The translations under genes were made by a program, and so were the position numbers. This document shows, piece after piece, positions 25,761 to 34,089 of a DNA stretch of 64,000 nucleotides. A model generated the notes under the pieces. That model was not told the DNA's origin. It did no database searches and worked only from the letters and a program-made list of their open reading frames with translations. The stretch is from Hydrogenophaga aromaticivorans (GTDB taxonomy: Bacteria; Pseudomonadota; Gammaproteobacteria; Burkholderiales; Burkholderiaceae_C). The stretch's first letter is position 1. Each line of letters opens with the position of its first letter. The stretch lies in assembly GCF_013387465.1 (NCBI RefSeq), contig NZ_VYGV01000015.1:123938-187937 (forward strand). Reading direction: 5' to 3'.

Positions 25761-26393
25761 TCAGGGGGCGCTCAAGACACCCTGTGGCACGGCGTGACGG
25801 GCCAGCAGCTTGGCCACGGCCGCCTTGGTGCAGCGCTGCAGGCCCATCAGGTACGCGTGGTCCGGTTCGGCCACACCGTGGCGTGTGCGCAGGTCGCGCT
25901 GGATGCGTTGCAGCAGCTCCGCCGCCATTTCGGCGTCGGCCAGCGCGCGGTGGGCACGGCCGGTCCGGGGCAGCTGGAACCAGTCCACCAGGCTGCCCAG
26001 TTTGTGGCTCGGCGCCTCGGGATAGAGACGGCGCGAGAGCAGCACGGTGCAGGCAAAAGGCTGCGGTGCCGGCACACCGGCGCGTGCGAGCTCGGCGATC
26101 CAGTAGCGGCGGTCGAAAGACGCGTTGTGCGCCACCATCGGCACCTCCCCCACGAAGCGGGCGGCATCCGCCATCACGGCCTCGGCCGGCGGCGCGCCCG
26201 CCACCATGGCGTTGGTGATGCCGGTGAGCTGCGTGATGAAGGCCGGGATGTGCACGCCCGCGTTCATCAGGCTCTGGAAGCGGTCCACTACCTGGCCGCG
26301 CTCCAGCAGCACGATGGCCACCTCGGTGGCGCGGTCGCCCTGGCCGGGCGAGATGCCGGTGGTTTCGAAGTCGATGACGGCGATACGATTCAC
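25761..26393 (-). CDS. DnaQ-like 3'-5' exonuclease, DEDDh type (210 aa)
   Basis: Exonuclease domain related to the DNA polymerase III epsilon subunit. Exo I is DFETTG (Asp8, Glu10), Exo II is HNASFDRRY, and Exo III is HRALADAE, giving the DEDDh set. At 210 aa without a tau- or alpha-binding tail it is a stand-alone nuclease rather than the replicative proofreader. Its role (repair, RNA turnover) is not known. It ends just before the leuA leader region. Confidence 0.88.
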   Translation of the reverse strand: MNRIAVIDFETTGISPGQGDRATEVAIVLLERGQVVDRFQSLMNAGVHIPAFITQLTGITNAMVAGAPPAEAVMADAARFVGEVPMVAHNASFDRRYWIAELARAGVPAPQPFACTVLLSRRLYPEAPSHKLGSLVDWFQLPRTGRAHRALADAEMAAELLQRIQRDLRTRHGVAEPDHAYLMGLQRCTKAAVAKLLARHAVPQGVLSAP

Positions 26394-26400
26394 TGGAGTC

Positions 26401-26458
26401 CTTCGCCCTGCGGGCTGCGGTGCGAGCTGGCTTGGGAACGGCCCGGCGCTGCGCTCAT
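26401..26458. repeat. GC-rich dispersed repeat, copy B
   Basis: Contains CTGCGGTGCGAGCTGGCTTG then GGCCCGGCGC, nearly identical to the inverse of 30075-30128 and partly to 7047-7128. It fills the gap between yjdM and the exonuclease gene and overlaps the yjdM stop codon. Confidence 0.55.
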
Positions 26459-26808
26459 GCCTTCTTCAAAAACTCCGACTTCAGCAGCATCGGCCCCAGC
26501 TCGGTCTTGCAATCCACGTTGTGGCCGTCGTTGCCGTCCACCAGGCGGATGCCCTTGATCTTGCTGCCCTTCTTGAGCACGGTGGACGAGCCCTTGACCT
26601 TCAGGTCCTTGACCAGGATCACCGAGTCGCCGTCGGCCAGCGGGTTGCCGTTGGCGTCTTTCACGGTGCCGTCGCCGGCGGCCTCGTCTTCGGCGCCCGC
26701 TGCCGTCTGCGGCCACTCGAAGGCGCAGTCCGGGCAGACAAAGTGGTCGCCGTCGGGGTAGGTGTTTTCAAGACCGCATTGCGGGCAGGCGGGAATGGTG
26801 TGGGGCAT
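26455..26808 (-). CDS. yjdM: YjdM/PhnA-family zinc-ribbon protein (117 aa)
   Basis: Small protein with an N-terminal zinc ribbon (CPQCGLENTYPDGDHFVCPDC, Cys8, Cys11, Cys26 and Cys29) and a C-terminal SH3-like PhnA domain (DGDSVILVKDLKVKGSSTVL). It was once linked to alkylphosphonate use, but its true function is unknown. The ATG at 26808 (MPHTIPACPQCG) is preferred over a GTG 9 bp earlier. It is divergent from the guanidine operon. Confidence 0.92.
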   Translation of the reverse strand: MPHTIPACPQCGLENTYPDGDHFVCPDCAFEWPQTAAGAEDEAAGDGTVKDANGNPLADGDSVILVKDLKVKGSSTVLKKGSKIKGIRLVDGNDGHNVDCKTELGPMLLKSEFLKKA

Positions 26809-26856
26809 GGTGAGCACGGGTATGCGGTGGTGCAGGGGATTCTAGGCCCCGCCCCA

Positions 26857-26949
26857 TGCACCAAATTCAGGGCTGAGGTCGGTGTGTGGGGTGCGGTGTG
26901 CCGCGATTTGGTGCAAAAACGGGCCAGCGGTGCTGGCACGATCCATGCA
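26857..26949 (+). promoter_or_regulatory. Candidate NtrC sites and sigma-54 promoter of the first guanidine operon
   Basis: TGGCACGATCCATGCA (26934-26949) fits the sigma-54 consensus TGGCAC-N5-TTGCA with the invariant GG-N10-GC spacing. Upstream, 26857-26873 begins with TGCACCA and 26899-26915 ends with TGGTGCA; each has one perfect half of the NtrC site TGCACCA-N3-TGGTGCA and one degenerate half. Their centres are 42 bp (four helix turns) apart. This suggests induction under nitrogen limitation, upstream of the riboswitch. Confidence 0.6.
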
Positions 26950-27005
26950 TCCGGGGGTATCAGCATGGAGAGCGGTCTGCACACAGGGGCAGCGGCTCGT
27001 GCGTA

Positions 27006-27101
27006 GGTCCACTAGGGTTCCGTCCGCTTCACCGCGGGGTCTGGTCCGAGAGTGGACCGGCCTCATCGCAGGCTCCACGGAGGGATAAAAGCCCGGGAGA
27101 A
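27006..27101 (+). ncRNA. Guanidine-I (ykkC) riboswitch, copy 1
   Basis: The leader has the ykkC-class core in order: ACTAGGGTTCCG (27011-27022), GTCTGGTCCGAGAG (27039-27052) and CACGGAGGGATAAAAGCCC (27076-27094) ending CGGGAGA. These are the conserved blocks of the guanidine-sensing subclass. Downstream ATCCCTC (27129-27135), just before the ACGGAG ribosome-binding site, is complementary to GAGGGAT in the core, and GTTCTCC (27115-27121) to GGAGAAC at its 3' end, giving a plausible expression platform. It precedes the binding-protein gene at 27154. Confidence 0.92.
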
Positions 27102-27153
27102 CGACGTCAGATCGGTTCTCCTGCGCCCATCCCTCATCAAACGGAGCTTCATC

Positions 27154-28194
27154 ATGAAACTGGCTGGTCTCTTCTCCTCTCCCGCAGGTTCCACCACGTC
27201 CTCTTCCGTGCTCGGCAAGCTGTTCAAGCCTGCGCTGGGTGCCGCGCTCTCGCTCGCCACCGCCGCGGCGATGGCTGCGCCCGTCAACATGAAACTGGCC
27301 ACCGTGGTCTGGATCGGCTACGGGCCCTTCTACGTGGCCGAATCGCTGGACCTGTTCAAGAAGCACAACCTCAAGGTCTCGCTGCAGGTCTTCAACGACC
27401 CGGCGCTGATCCCCGCGGCCATCGCATCGGGCGCGGTCGACGGCGGCATGCTGACCTACGACCAGGTGGTCGGTCAGGTGGCGGCGGGTCGTGCCATGAA
27501 GGTGGTGATGCCCATCGACTACTCCAACGGCGGCGACGCCATCGTGGCCGACAGCAGCATCGCCAAGGTGGCGGATTTCAAGGGCAAGAAGATCGGCTAC
27601 AACCCGCTCTCGCCGAGCGACTTTCTGCTCTCCTACGCCCTCAAGACGGTGAACCTGAGCGAGAAGGACATCAGCCCCGTGAGCATGACGCCCGAAGCGG
27701 TGCCCGCGGCCATGGCCTCGGGCGCACTGCCCATTGGCGTGACCTACGAACCCAGCCTGTCGCAGATCCTTGGCCAGGGCGGCGGCAAGAAGTTCAAGGT
27801 GGTTTTCTCGTCCAAGGACGCGCCCGGTCTGATCGCTGACGTGCTGGTGTTCGACGACAAGGTCATCAAGGCCAAGCCGACCGAGATCACCGGCGTCATG
27901 AAGGCCTACCTCGACGGCATGGCCTACATGAAGGCCAAGCCCGATGAGGCCGCCAAGATCATCGGCAAGTTCATGGGCGTCTCGGCCAAGGAAGCCAAGG
28001 AACAGATGAGCGGCGTCTACAACATCCCGCTGGCCGAAATGCCCAAGGCCTTCGTGAAGGCCAAGGAAACCACCTCGTACTACGCCAGCGGCGAGATCAT
28101 CGGCCAGCTGCTCGTGGCCAAGGGCCAGATCAAGGCCGCCCCGGCCACCGAAGCCACCTTCGACGCCTCGCTCGTCAAGGCGCTGGCCAAGTAA
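27154..28194 (+). CDS. NitT/TauT-type ABC transporter substrate-binding protein, probably for guanidine (346 aa)
   Basis: Periplasmic binding protein. The N-terminal 45 residues contain the secretion signal, ending near AAAMAAPVNM. The mature part follows the SsuA/TauA type: VVWIGYGPFYVAESLDLFKK, then DGGMLTYDQVVGQ and GKKIGYNPLSPSDFLL. It stands behind the first guanidine riboswitch and has no permease or ATPase beside it; those are at 40348 and 41231 behind the second riboswitch. ACGGAG precedes the ATG at 27154. Substrate assigned from the riboswitch. Confidence 0.88.
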   Translation: MKLAGLFSSPAGSTTSSSVLGKLFKPALGAALSLATAAAMAAPVNMKLATVVWIGYGPFYVAESLDLFKKHNLKVSLQVFNDPALIPAAIASGAVDGGMLTYDQVVGQVAAGRAMKVVMPIDYSNGGDAIVADSSIAKVADFKGKKIGYNPLSPSDFLLSYALKTVNLSEKDISPVSMTPEAVPAAMASGALPIGVTYEPSLSQILGQGGGKKFKVVFSSKDAPGLIADVLVFDDKVIKAKPTEITGVMKAYLDGMAYMKAKPDEAAKIIGKFMGVSAKEAKEQMSGVYNIPLAEMPKAFVKAKETTSYYASGEIIGQLLVAKGQIKAAPATEATFDASLVKALAK

Positions 28195-28209
28195 ATCCCG
28201 CTCAGAGAT

Positions 28210-28245
28210 CTCCGCCGCCCGTGCCGAAGGCACCGGCGTGCGGAG
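28210..28245 (+). other. mRNA hairpin between the binding-protein and oxygenase genes
   Basis: CTCCGC...GCGGAG outer arms and GTGCC-GAA-GGCAC inner arms make a long imperfect stem with no T tract. Such structures after binding-protein genes often protect the upstream message from decay, so that more binding protein is made than downstream products; here that is inference. Confidence 0.45.
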
Positions 28246-28283
28246 CGCTGGCCACCCCGCGTTTTCTGCATGGAGTTCCCGCC

Positions 28284-29297
28284 ATGAAACAAGCCCTTTT
28301 TCGCCACGCCGACGGCGTCTGGCCCAACACCGCCGCGCTGGCCTTCACCGTGCTCGGCTGGCCGCTCGGCATCGCCCTGCTGGGCCAGAGCCACTGGGCG
28401 CTCAACGCGCTGGGCGTGCTGCTGGTCGCGCTCACGCTCACCTGGTCGGCCTACTTCATCCACGAGTTCGCCCACCACGCCATCTTCCGCACGCCGCAGG
28501 CCAACGAGCGCTGGGGCCAGTTCATGAGCTGGATCAACGGCAGCGCCTACGCCAGCTTCGCCGACCTGCGCCGCAAACACATGCGCCACCACGTCGAACG
28601 CGCCGACGTCATCACCTTCGACCTGCAGGGTTTCCTGCGCGCCCACCCGCTGGTGCGGCGGATGGTGCTGGCGCTCGAATGGCTGCACATCCCTGCGGTG
28701 GAGTTCGTCATGCGCGGCTTCGTGATCGCGCTGCCCTTCCTGGGTGAACGCAAGAAAGCAGCGCGTGGCCGCGTGATCGGTGTCGCCATGATCCGGCTCG
28801 CCGCCTGGGCGCTGCTGGCCTGGTGGTCGCTCAAGGCGCTGGCGCTCTACGCGCTGGCCTACCTGCTGTTCGTGCACCTGCTGCGTTTTGCCGACTGCTT
28901 CCAGCACACCTACGACGCCTACCCCATCCTCGACGACAAGCCCATCCCGCAAGACAAGCTGCGCGACCGCGCCTACGAGCAGGCCAACACCTACAGCGAC
29001 GTGGTCGGACTCGATGCGAAGTGGCTCAACCTGGTCTGGCTCAACTTCGGTTTCCACAACGCACACCACGAGCGCTCGGTTGCACCCTGGTACCAGCTGC
29101 CGCGCCTGCACCGCGAGCTGTACCCCGCGGGCAATGCCCAGGTGGTCACGGTGGGCGAACTGCTGCGCGCCTACCACCGCCACCGCGTGACCCGCGTGCT
29201 CGCGAGCGACTACGGTGCGGTGCTGCCGCCCGGGGCGCCACACCGCGCGGACGGCTTCATCGGGGCCGTGGGTGTGTCCTTTTTGACGGCGGTGTGA
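28284..29297 (+). CDS. Membrane fatty-acid-desaturase/hydroxylase-family diiron enzyme (337 aa)
   Basis: Integral membrane non-heme diiron oxygenase of the desaturase/alkane-hydroxylase group. All three histidine boxes are present: HEFAHH (60-65), HMRHH (99-103) and HNAHH (258-262), plus His208 in DCFQHTYD. Hydrophobic pairs lie at about 15-55 and 160-200. It could hydroxylate or oxidatively dealkylate a substrate. Being in a guanidine-riboswitch operon with creatininase and SDRs, a substituted guanidine or its alkyl part is a reasonable substrate guess. TGGAG precedes the ATG. Confidence 0.85.
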   Translation: MKQALFRHADGVWPNTAALAFTVLGWPLGIALLGQSHWALNALGVLLVALTLTWSAYFIHEFAHHAIFRTPQANERWGQFMSWINGSAYASFADLRRKHMRHHVERADVITFDLQGFLRAHPLVRRMVLALEWLHIPAVEFVMRGFVIALPFLGERKKAARGRVIGVAMIRLAAWALLAWWSLKALALYALAYLLFVHLLRFADCFQHTYDAYPILDDKPIPQDKLRDRAYEQANTYSDVVGLDAKWLNLVWLNFGFHNAHHERSVAPWYQLPRLHRELYPAGNAQVVTVGELLRAYHRHRVTRVLASDYGAVLPPGAPHRADGFIGAVGVSFLTAV

Positions 29298-29299
29298 CC

Positions 29300-30079
29300 G
29301 TGAACTACGGCCTGCAGGGCAAGACCGTGCTGATCACCGGCGCGGCCGGTGGTATCGGCAGCGCGCTGTCGCGTGCCTTCCTCGCGCAAGGTGCGCGGCT
29401 GATGTTGCTCGACCGCGCGGCCGCGCCGCTGGACGCCCTGGTGGAATCGCTGCACAGCAGCCAGGTGCACAGCGCCGTGTGCGATCTCGGCAGCGATGCC
29501 GCCGTGGCGGCCGTGGCGGCCCAAGTGCAGGAGCGCTTTGGCCAGCTCGACGTGTTGGTCAACAACGCCGGCACCGAGTACCCCACGCCACTGGCCGACG
29601 CCGAAGCGGGGTTCATGGCGCGCTGGACCGGCCTGCTCGACAACAACGTGAGCAGCATGGTGCGGCTCACGCAGGCACTGCTGCCACTGCTGCCGCGCGG
29701 TGCGAGCGTGATCAACCAGTCGTCCATCTGGGGCCGCATCGGCGTGGCCGGTTTCTCGGCCTACAGCGCGAGCAAACACGCGGTCGTGGGCCTCACGCGC
29801 TCGCTCGCGCTGGAGCTGGGGCCGCGCGGCATCCGCGTCAACGCGGTCTGCCCCGGCTGGGTGCGCACCGAGGCGGCGATGCGTTCGCTGACCGCGATGG
29901 CCACCGAGAGCGGGCGCAGCGAGGCCGAGGTGGAGCGCGAGATCCTCGCGCGCCAGGCCGTGCCGAAGATGCTCACGCCCGACGAGCTCGCCGGCGTGTT
30001 CCTCTTCCTCGCCAGCGAAGGCGCCACCCCGCTCACCGGCCAGTGCCTGGTGGCCAGCCACGGCGAGGTGATGGCATGA
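29300..30079 (+). CDS. SDR-family oxidoreductase 1 of the guanidine operon (259 aa)
   Basis: Classical short-chain dehydrogenase: cofactor motif TGAAGGIGSAL (about residues 13-23), NNAGTEYP, catalytic Ser in INQSSIWGR and YSASKHA. The frame opens 2 bp after the desaturase stop, with GTG at 29300 the likeliest start (GTG 29294 overlapping the stop is the alternative). It would oxidise an alcohol from, or reduce a carbonyl for, the neighbouring oxygenase. Confidence 0.85.
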   Translation: MNYGLQGKTVLITGAAGGIGSALSRAFLAQGARLMLLDRAAAPLDALVESLHSSQVHSAVCDLGSDAAVAAVAAQVQERFGQLDVLVNNAGTEYPTPLADAEAGFMARWTGLLDNNVSSMVRLTQALLPLLPRGASVINQSSIWGRIGVAGFSAYSASKHAVVGLTRSLALELGPRGIRVNAVCPGWVRTEAAMRSLTAMATESGRSEAEVEREILARQAVPKMLTPDELAGVFLFLASEGATPLTGQCLVASHGEVMA

Positions 30080-30128
30080 GCGCTGCGCCGGGCCGCCCCA
30101 AGCCAGCTCGCACCGCAGTGCGAAGTAC
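30075..30128. repeat. GC-rich dispersed repeat, copy C (inverted)
   Basis: This spacer between the two SDR genes reads, on the minus strand, CTGCGGTGCGAGCTGGCTTG followed by a GGCGGCCCGGCGC block, matching copy B at 26401-26458 in inverse orientation. It interrupts an otherwise tightly packed operon. Confidence 0.55.
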
Positions 30129-30140
30129 GGAGGTTGTCGA

Positions 30141-30902
30141 ATGAGCTTTTCAGTGTCTTTGCAAGGCCAGACCGCGCTGATCACCGGCGCCGCCACCGGC
30201 ATCGGCCGCGCCACCGCGCTGCTGTTTGCGCAAGCCGGTGCGCGCGTGGTGGTCAACCACCGGGGGCAGGACGCCGAAGCGGCCTCGCTGGTGCAAACCA
30301 TCGAGGCCGCCGGCGGCCAGGCCATCGCCCTCGATGCCGACGTGAGCGACGCCAGCGCGGTGCAGCGCCTGGTGGACGAGGCCATCGCCGCCTGCGGCGC
30401 CCTGCACATTCTGGTCAACAACGCCGGCATCATCCAGGAGAAGGCCTTTCTCGACACCACCGAAGCCGACTGGGACCGCATGCTCGGCACCGACCTCAAG
30501 TCGGTTTTCCTGATGTGCCGCGCGGTGCTGCCCGGCATGGTGGCGCGCGGCAGCGGCGCCGTCGTCAACATCGCGTCCGACCTCGGCATCCTCGGGCGCG
30601 AGCGCTACGCGCCCTACTGCACCGCCAAGGCCGGCGTGATCGGCCTCACGCGCTCGCTGGCGCGCGAGTTCGCGCCACACCAGATCCGCGTCAACGCCAT
30701 CGCGCCCGGGCCGGTGGCCACCGCCATGGTGTCGCTCGAACACATGAGCGCCGAGTGGGTGGAGAAAGAACTCGCCATTCCGCAGCACCGCCTGGGTGCG
30801 CCGGAAGAGATCGCCGCCACGGCACTGTTCCTCGCGTCCGACCTCTCGCGTTTCTACTGCGGCCAGGTGCTCGGTCCCAACGGCGGCTCCGTCATGCCAT
30901 GA
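30141..30902 (+). CDS. SDR-family oxidoreductase 2 of the guanidine operon (253 aa)
   Basis: FabG-like short-chain dehydrogenase: TGAATGIGRATALLF (about 13-27), NNAGII, SDLGILGRERYAPYCTAKAG with the Tyr-x-x-x-Lys pair, and a C-terminal GQVLGPNGGSVMP. It resembles sugar or polyol 1-dehydrogenases in general form, but no substrate can be fixed. CGGAGG lies 9 nt before the ATG. Its stop overlaps the start of the transporter gene (ATGA). Confidence 0.9.
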   Translation: MSFSVSLQGQTALITGAATGIGRATALLFAQAGARVVVNHRGQDAEAASLVQTIEAAGGQAIALDADVSDASAVQRLVDEAIAACGALHILVNNAGIIQEKAFLDTTEADWDRMLGTDLKSVFLMCRAVLPGMVARGSGAVVNIASDLGILGRERYAPYCTAKAGVIGLTRSLAREFAPHQIRVNAIAPGPVATAMVSLEHMSAEWVEKELAIPQHRLGAPEEIAATALFLASDLSRFYCGQVLGPNGGSVMP

Positions 30903-31816
30903 ACCTTCTGAAGCAACCGTCAGACCGCGTCGCCACCGGCGTGCTGCTGTTCTCCGCCTCGCTCTGGGGCCTGTCGTGGATGCCGCTGAAATGGTTCATC
31001 GCGCAGGGCCTGAGCGGGCCGGTGGTGTCGCTGCTGTCGTATGGGCTGGTGGGCCTGTGCGCGCTGCCCTTCATCTGGCGCGACCGCGCGGCCTGGCGGG
31101 CGCAGTGGGGCTATGTGCTCGCGCTGGCGCTGGTGGGCGGCTGGGCCAACACCTCGTTCGTCAACGCGCTGATGATGGGCGACGTGGTGCGGGTGATGTT
31201 CCTGTTCTACCTCTCGCCCGTGTGGTCGGTGCTGGGTGGCCGGCTGTTCCTGAAGGAGCGCATTCCGCCCCTGCGCTGGGCCGCGGTGGTGGCCGCCATC
31301 GTGGGCCTGTGGATGGTGCTCGGCGGGCCGGGCGCGCTGAGCCTGTCGCTCGGCTTCGTGGACTTCCTCGCGCTCTCGGCCGGCTTCGCCTTCGCGGCCA
31401 ACAACATCCTCGCGCGCGCCGCGCAGGCCGTGCCCATGCGCACCAAGACGCTGTCCGTGTTTGTCGGCTGCGGTGTGATTTCGCTCGCCGCCACCAGCGC
31501 ACTGGGCCACAGCGCGCCGGCCATGGGCGCGGGCGTGTGGCTCGGCATCCTGGGCTACGGCTTTGGCTGGCTGCTGCTGGCCACCGCCACCTGGCAGTTC
31601 GGCGTGACGCACCTGGAGAGCAGCCGTGCCGGCGTGATCCTGCTGGCCGAACTGGTGGTGGCCGTGCTCACCGCGCTGTGGTTCGGCGGCGAAAGCCTCA
31701 CGCCCATGGGCTGGGCGGGTGGCGCGCTCATTGCAACCGCGGCCCTGGTGGAAGCGCTGGGCAGCAGCGGCGCCGAAACGCCTCCGAACGCCAGCCCGAG
31801 CAACACCCCCGCATGA
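30899..31816 (+). CDS. EamA/DMT-family transporter (305 aa)
   Basis: Drug/metabolite-superfamily permease with about ten transmembrane helices in two EamA repeats (residues about 12-145 and 155-295). The ATG overlaps the preceding stop codon by 4 bp, so it is translationally coupled. Under guanidine-riboswitch control it may export or import a guanidine derivative or pathway intermediate. Known guanidine exporters Gdx belong to the related small SMR family, but this one is full-length DMT. Confidence 0.87.
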   Translation: MNLLKQPSDRVATGVLLFSASLWGLSWMPLKWFIAQGLSGPVVSLLSYGLVGLCALPFIWRDRAAWRAQWGYVLALALVGGWANTSFVNALMMGDVVRVMFLFYLSPVWSVLGGRLFLKERIPPLRWAAVVAAIVGLWMVLGGPGALSLSLGFVDFLALSAGFAFAANNILARAAQAVPMRTKTLSVFVGCGVISLAATSALGHSAPAMGAGVWLGILGYGFGWLLLATATWQFGVTHLESSRAGVILLAELVVAVLTALWFGGESLTPMGWAGGALIATAALVEALGSSGAETPPNASPSNTPA

Positions 31817-31829
31817 ACAGGAACCCGAG

Positions 31830-32624
31830 ATGAACCGCAACAACACCGTGTGGATGAACCAGCTCTCATGGTTGGACTACCAGGCCCGCATCCAGCGCGA
31901 GCACCCGCCCGTGCTGCTGCCCGTGGGCGCGCTCGAACAGCACGGCCCGCACCTGCCGCTGGGCACCGACGGTCTGCTCGCCAGCGCCGTCGCCGCCGAC
32001 ACCGCGGCGCGCGTGGGCGGGCTGGTCGCGCCCACGCTGAGCTACGGCTACAAGTCGCAGCCCAAGTGCGGCGGCGGGCAACATTTCTGCGGCACCACCA
32101 GCGTGGACGCCGCCACGCTGATCGGCCAGGTGCGCGACGCGGTGCGCGAGTTCGCGCGTCACAGCCTGACGAAACTCGTGATCGTGAACGGCCACTACGA
32201 GAACCAGTGGTTCCTGATCGAGGGCATCGACCTCGGCCTGCGCGACGCCAGGGCCGCCGACCCGGCCTGCGCGCTGCAGGTGATGCGCCTGGAGTACTGG
32301 GATTTCATGACGCCCGAGACCCTGGGCGACGTGTTCCCCGACGGTTTCCCCGGCTTCGCGCTGGAGCACGCCGCCGTGCTGGAAACGTCCATGATGCTGC
32401 ACCACCACCCCAACCTGGTGCGCATGGACCTGCTGCCCGATGACGGTCCGGCCGACTTCCCGCCCTACGACATGTACCCGCCGCGCACCGACTGGGTGCC
32501 GCCTTCGGGCGTGCTGTCCTCGGCCAAGGGCTCCGACGCCGCCAAGGGCCAGCTGCTGGCCGACGAGGTGGCGCGCCGCATGGCCGAAGCCATCACCACC
32601 GGATTCACCCGCCCCGCGCCATGA
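31830..32624 (+). CDS. Creatininase-family amidohydrolase, close to true creatininase (264 aa)
   Basis: Metal-dependent cyclic amidohydrolase. LLPVGALEQHGPHLPLGTD (Glu36, His38, Asp47) and LVIVNGHYENQWF are the metal-binding motifs, and the segment YGYKSQPKCGGGQHFCGTTS closely matches the YGYKSQ.SGGG.HFPGTTS of Pseudomonas creatinine amidohydrolase, which opens creatinine to creatine. Many creatininase relatives act on other substrates, but this resemblance runs the length of the protein. Creatinine carries a guanidine group, which fits the riboswitch. No creatinase is in the window. Confidence 0.87.
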   Translation: MNRNNTVWMNQLSWLDYQARIQREHPPVLLPVGALEQHGPHLPLGTDGLLASAVAADTAARVGGLVAPTLSYGYKSQPKCGGGQHFCGTTSVDAATLIGQVRDAVREFARHSLTKLVIVNGHYENQWFLIEGIDLGLRDARAADPACALQVMRLEYWDFMTPETLGDVFPDGFPGFALEHAAVLETSMMLHHHPNLVRMDLLPDDGPADFPPYDMYPPRTDWVPPSGVLSSAKGSDAAKGQLLADEVARRMAEAITTGFTRPAP

Positions 32625-33292
32625 ACGCCCCGACCACCTTCGACCCCGCCACCACCGCGCTGCTCGTGATCGACATGCAGCGCGACTTCTGCAGCCCCGG
32701 AGGCTACGCCCACCAGGCCGGCATCGACATCGCGCCCATGCAGGCCGTGGTGCCGCAGGTGCAGCGCCTGCTGGCCGCCGCGCGCGCAGCGGGCCTGCTG
32801 GTGGTGCACACGCGCGAAGGGCATCTGCCCGACCTCTCGGACTGCCCGCCCGCCAAGCTGGCGCGCAGCGTGGCGGCCGGCGCGCCCATCGGCAGCCACG
32901 GCCCGCTGGGCCGCCTGCTGGTGCGCGGTGAACAGGGCCACGACTTCGTGCCCGCGCTGCGCCCGCTGGTCAGCGAGCATGTGATCGACAAACCGGGCTA
33001 CGGCGCCTTCCACCAGACCACGCTGGGTGCCCTGCTGGCCGCCTTTGGCATCGGCCAGCTCATCCTCTGCGGCGTGACCACCGAAGTCTGCGTGCACTCC
33101 ACGCTGCGCGAAGCGGTGGACCGCGGCTACAGCTGCACCACCGTGGGCGATGCCACCGCCGCCAGCCAGCCCGAGCTGCACGCGCCCGCGCTCGCCATGA
33201 TCGGGGTCGAAGGTGGCATCTTCGGTTCGGTGATGGGCACCGATGATTGCGTGCGGGCGATGCAAGCTCTCCACGCGAAAATCACCGCATGA
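32621..33292 (+). CDS. Isochorismatase-family cysteine hydrolase, biuret/guanylurea-hydrolase-like (223 aa)
   Basis: Alpha/beta amidase with the catalytic triad Asp18 (VIDMQRDFC), Lys124 (VIDKPGYGAF) and Cys157 (GVTTEVCVHS). The stretches PGGYAHQAG, VVHTREGHLPDLSDCP, IGSHGPLGRLLVRGE and GGIFGSV resemble biuret hydrolase (BiuH) more than pyrazinamidase. Guanylurea hydrolase, which feeds the carboxyguanidine and allophanate route, belongs to the same family. Hence a C-N hydrolysis step in a guanidine-type pathway is likely. Starts by ATGA overlap with the creatininase stop. Confidence 0.87.
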   Translation: MNAPTTFDPATTALLVIDMQRDFCSPGGYAHQAGIDIAPMQAVVPQVQRLLAAARAAGLLVVHTREGHLPDLSDCPPAKLARSVAAGAPIGSHGPLGRLLVRGEQGHDFVPALRPLVSEHVIDKPGYGAFHQTTLGALLAAFGIGQLILCGVTTEVCVHSTLREAVDRGYSCTTVGDATAASQPELHAPALAMIGVEGGIFGSVMGTDDCVRAMQALHAKITA

Positions 33293-34089
33293 ACACCCCC
33301 GACCACCCCGGTGTGCCCGCCGCGTACCACGGCGTGTGGGCGCGCACCCTGCTCGAAACGCCCGAGGGCCGCGACACCAGCACCTGGGTGCGCTGGCTGC
33401 AGACCGGCCTGTGGCATGGCGATTTGCGCGTGCCGCCCGATGCGCCGCGTGACACCCCCGAAGGCCGCGCCCAGACACAAGGCTTCGCCGGCACCACCGC
33501 CATCACCCGGCCCGACGCGGCGCTGCCCGAGGTCTGCACCTGGCAGCGCGTCATCGACTTCCAGCCCCCGCGCAGCACACCCGACGCCGGCCACATGGTG
33601 TTCGAGACCCCGGCGCGCGTGATCGAAACCGGCATCCACGGCCTCTACCTCGAAGTGTGGGAACGCCTGCCCGGCTCGCTCGGCCGGCGCATCGCGCTCG
33701 CGCGGCTCGACGCAGACGGTCAGCCCACCGCCGAGCGCCTGCTGGTGGCGGGCGTCTACTGCATGCACCTGCGCCCGCGCGTGGCCGCCTGGCCGGCCGA
33801 TCTGGTGCCCGGTGAAACCCTGGGCGATCTGATCCGGCGCCACCCGACGCAAGCCGGTGCCCTGCTCGATTTCGAGATCGCGTTCGGCAGGAAGGAGCAC
33901 GGCGTGTGGACGCTGGAGCGCGCGACCCAGCCCGCGCTGGAAGGCCAGGTACTGCCCTGTGCCCTGCACCGCGTGGACGCCGCGCGCGCCCGTGTGGAAC
34001 GCGGCCCGCTGGCGGGCGGGTGGCAGGTGCTGGAGTGGGTCGACGACACGCGGAATGAGGCCATCGCCGAAATGCACGAACGCCCATGA
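33289..34089 (+). CDS. Unknown protein of the guanidine operon (266 aa)
   Basis: No family recognised with confidence. The sequence is beta-rich, with repeated aromatic-ended strands (WQRVIDFQPP, GHMVFETPARVIETGIHGLY, WQVLEW) and no signal or membrane segment; it recalls lipocalin-like HRI1 or plant-pathogen-style small-molecule-binding proteins. A conserved-looking RMxx core RIALARLDADGQ is followed by LVAGVYCMHLRPR. It overlaps both neighbours by 4 bp (ATGA at each end), so it is tied into the pathway. It could bind a substrate or be an uncharacterised enzyme. Confidence 0.75.
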   Translation: MNTPDHPGVPAAYHGVWARTLLETPEGRDTSTWVRWLQTGLWHGDLRVPPDAPRDTPEGRAQTQGFAGTTAITRPDAALPEVCTWQRVIDFQPPRSTPDAGHMVFETPARVIETGIHGLYLEVWERLPGSLGRRIALARLDADGQPTAERLLVAGVYCMHLRPRVAAWPADLVPGETLGDLIRRHPTQAGALLDFEIAFGRKEHGVWTLERATQPALEGQVLPCALHRVDAARARVERGPLAGGWQVLEWVDDTRNEAIAEMHERP

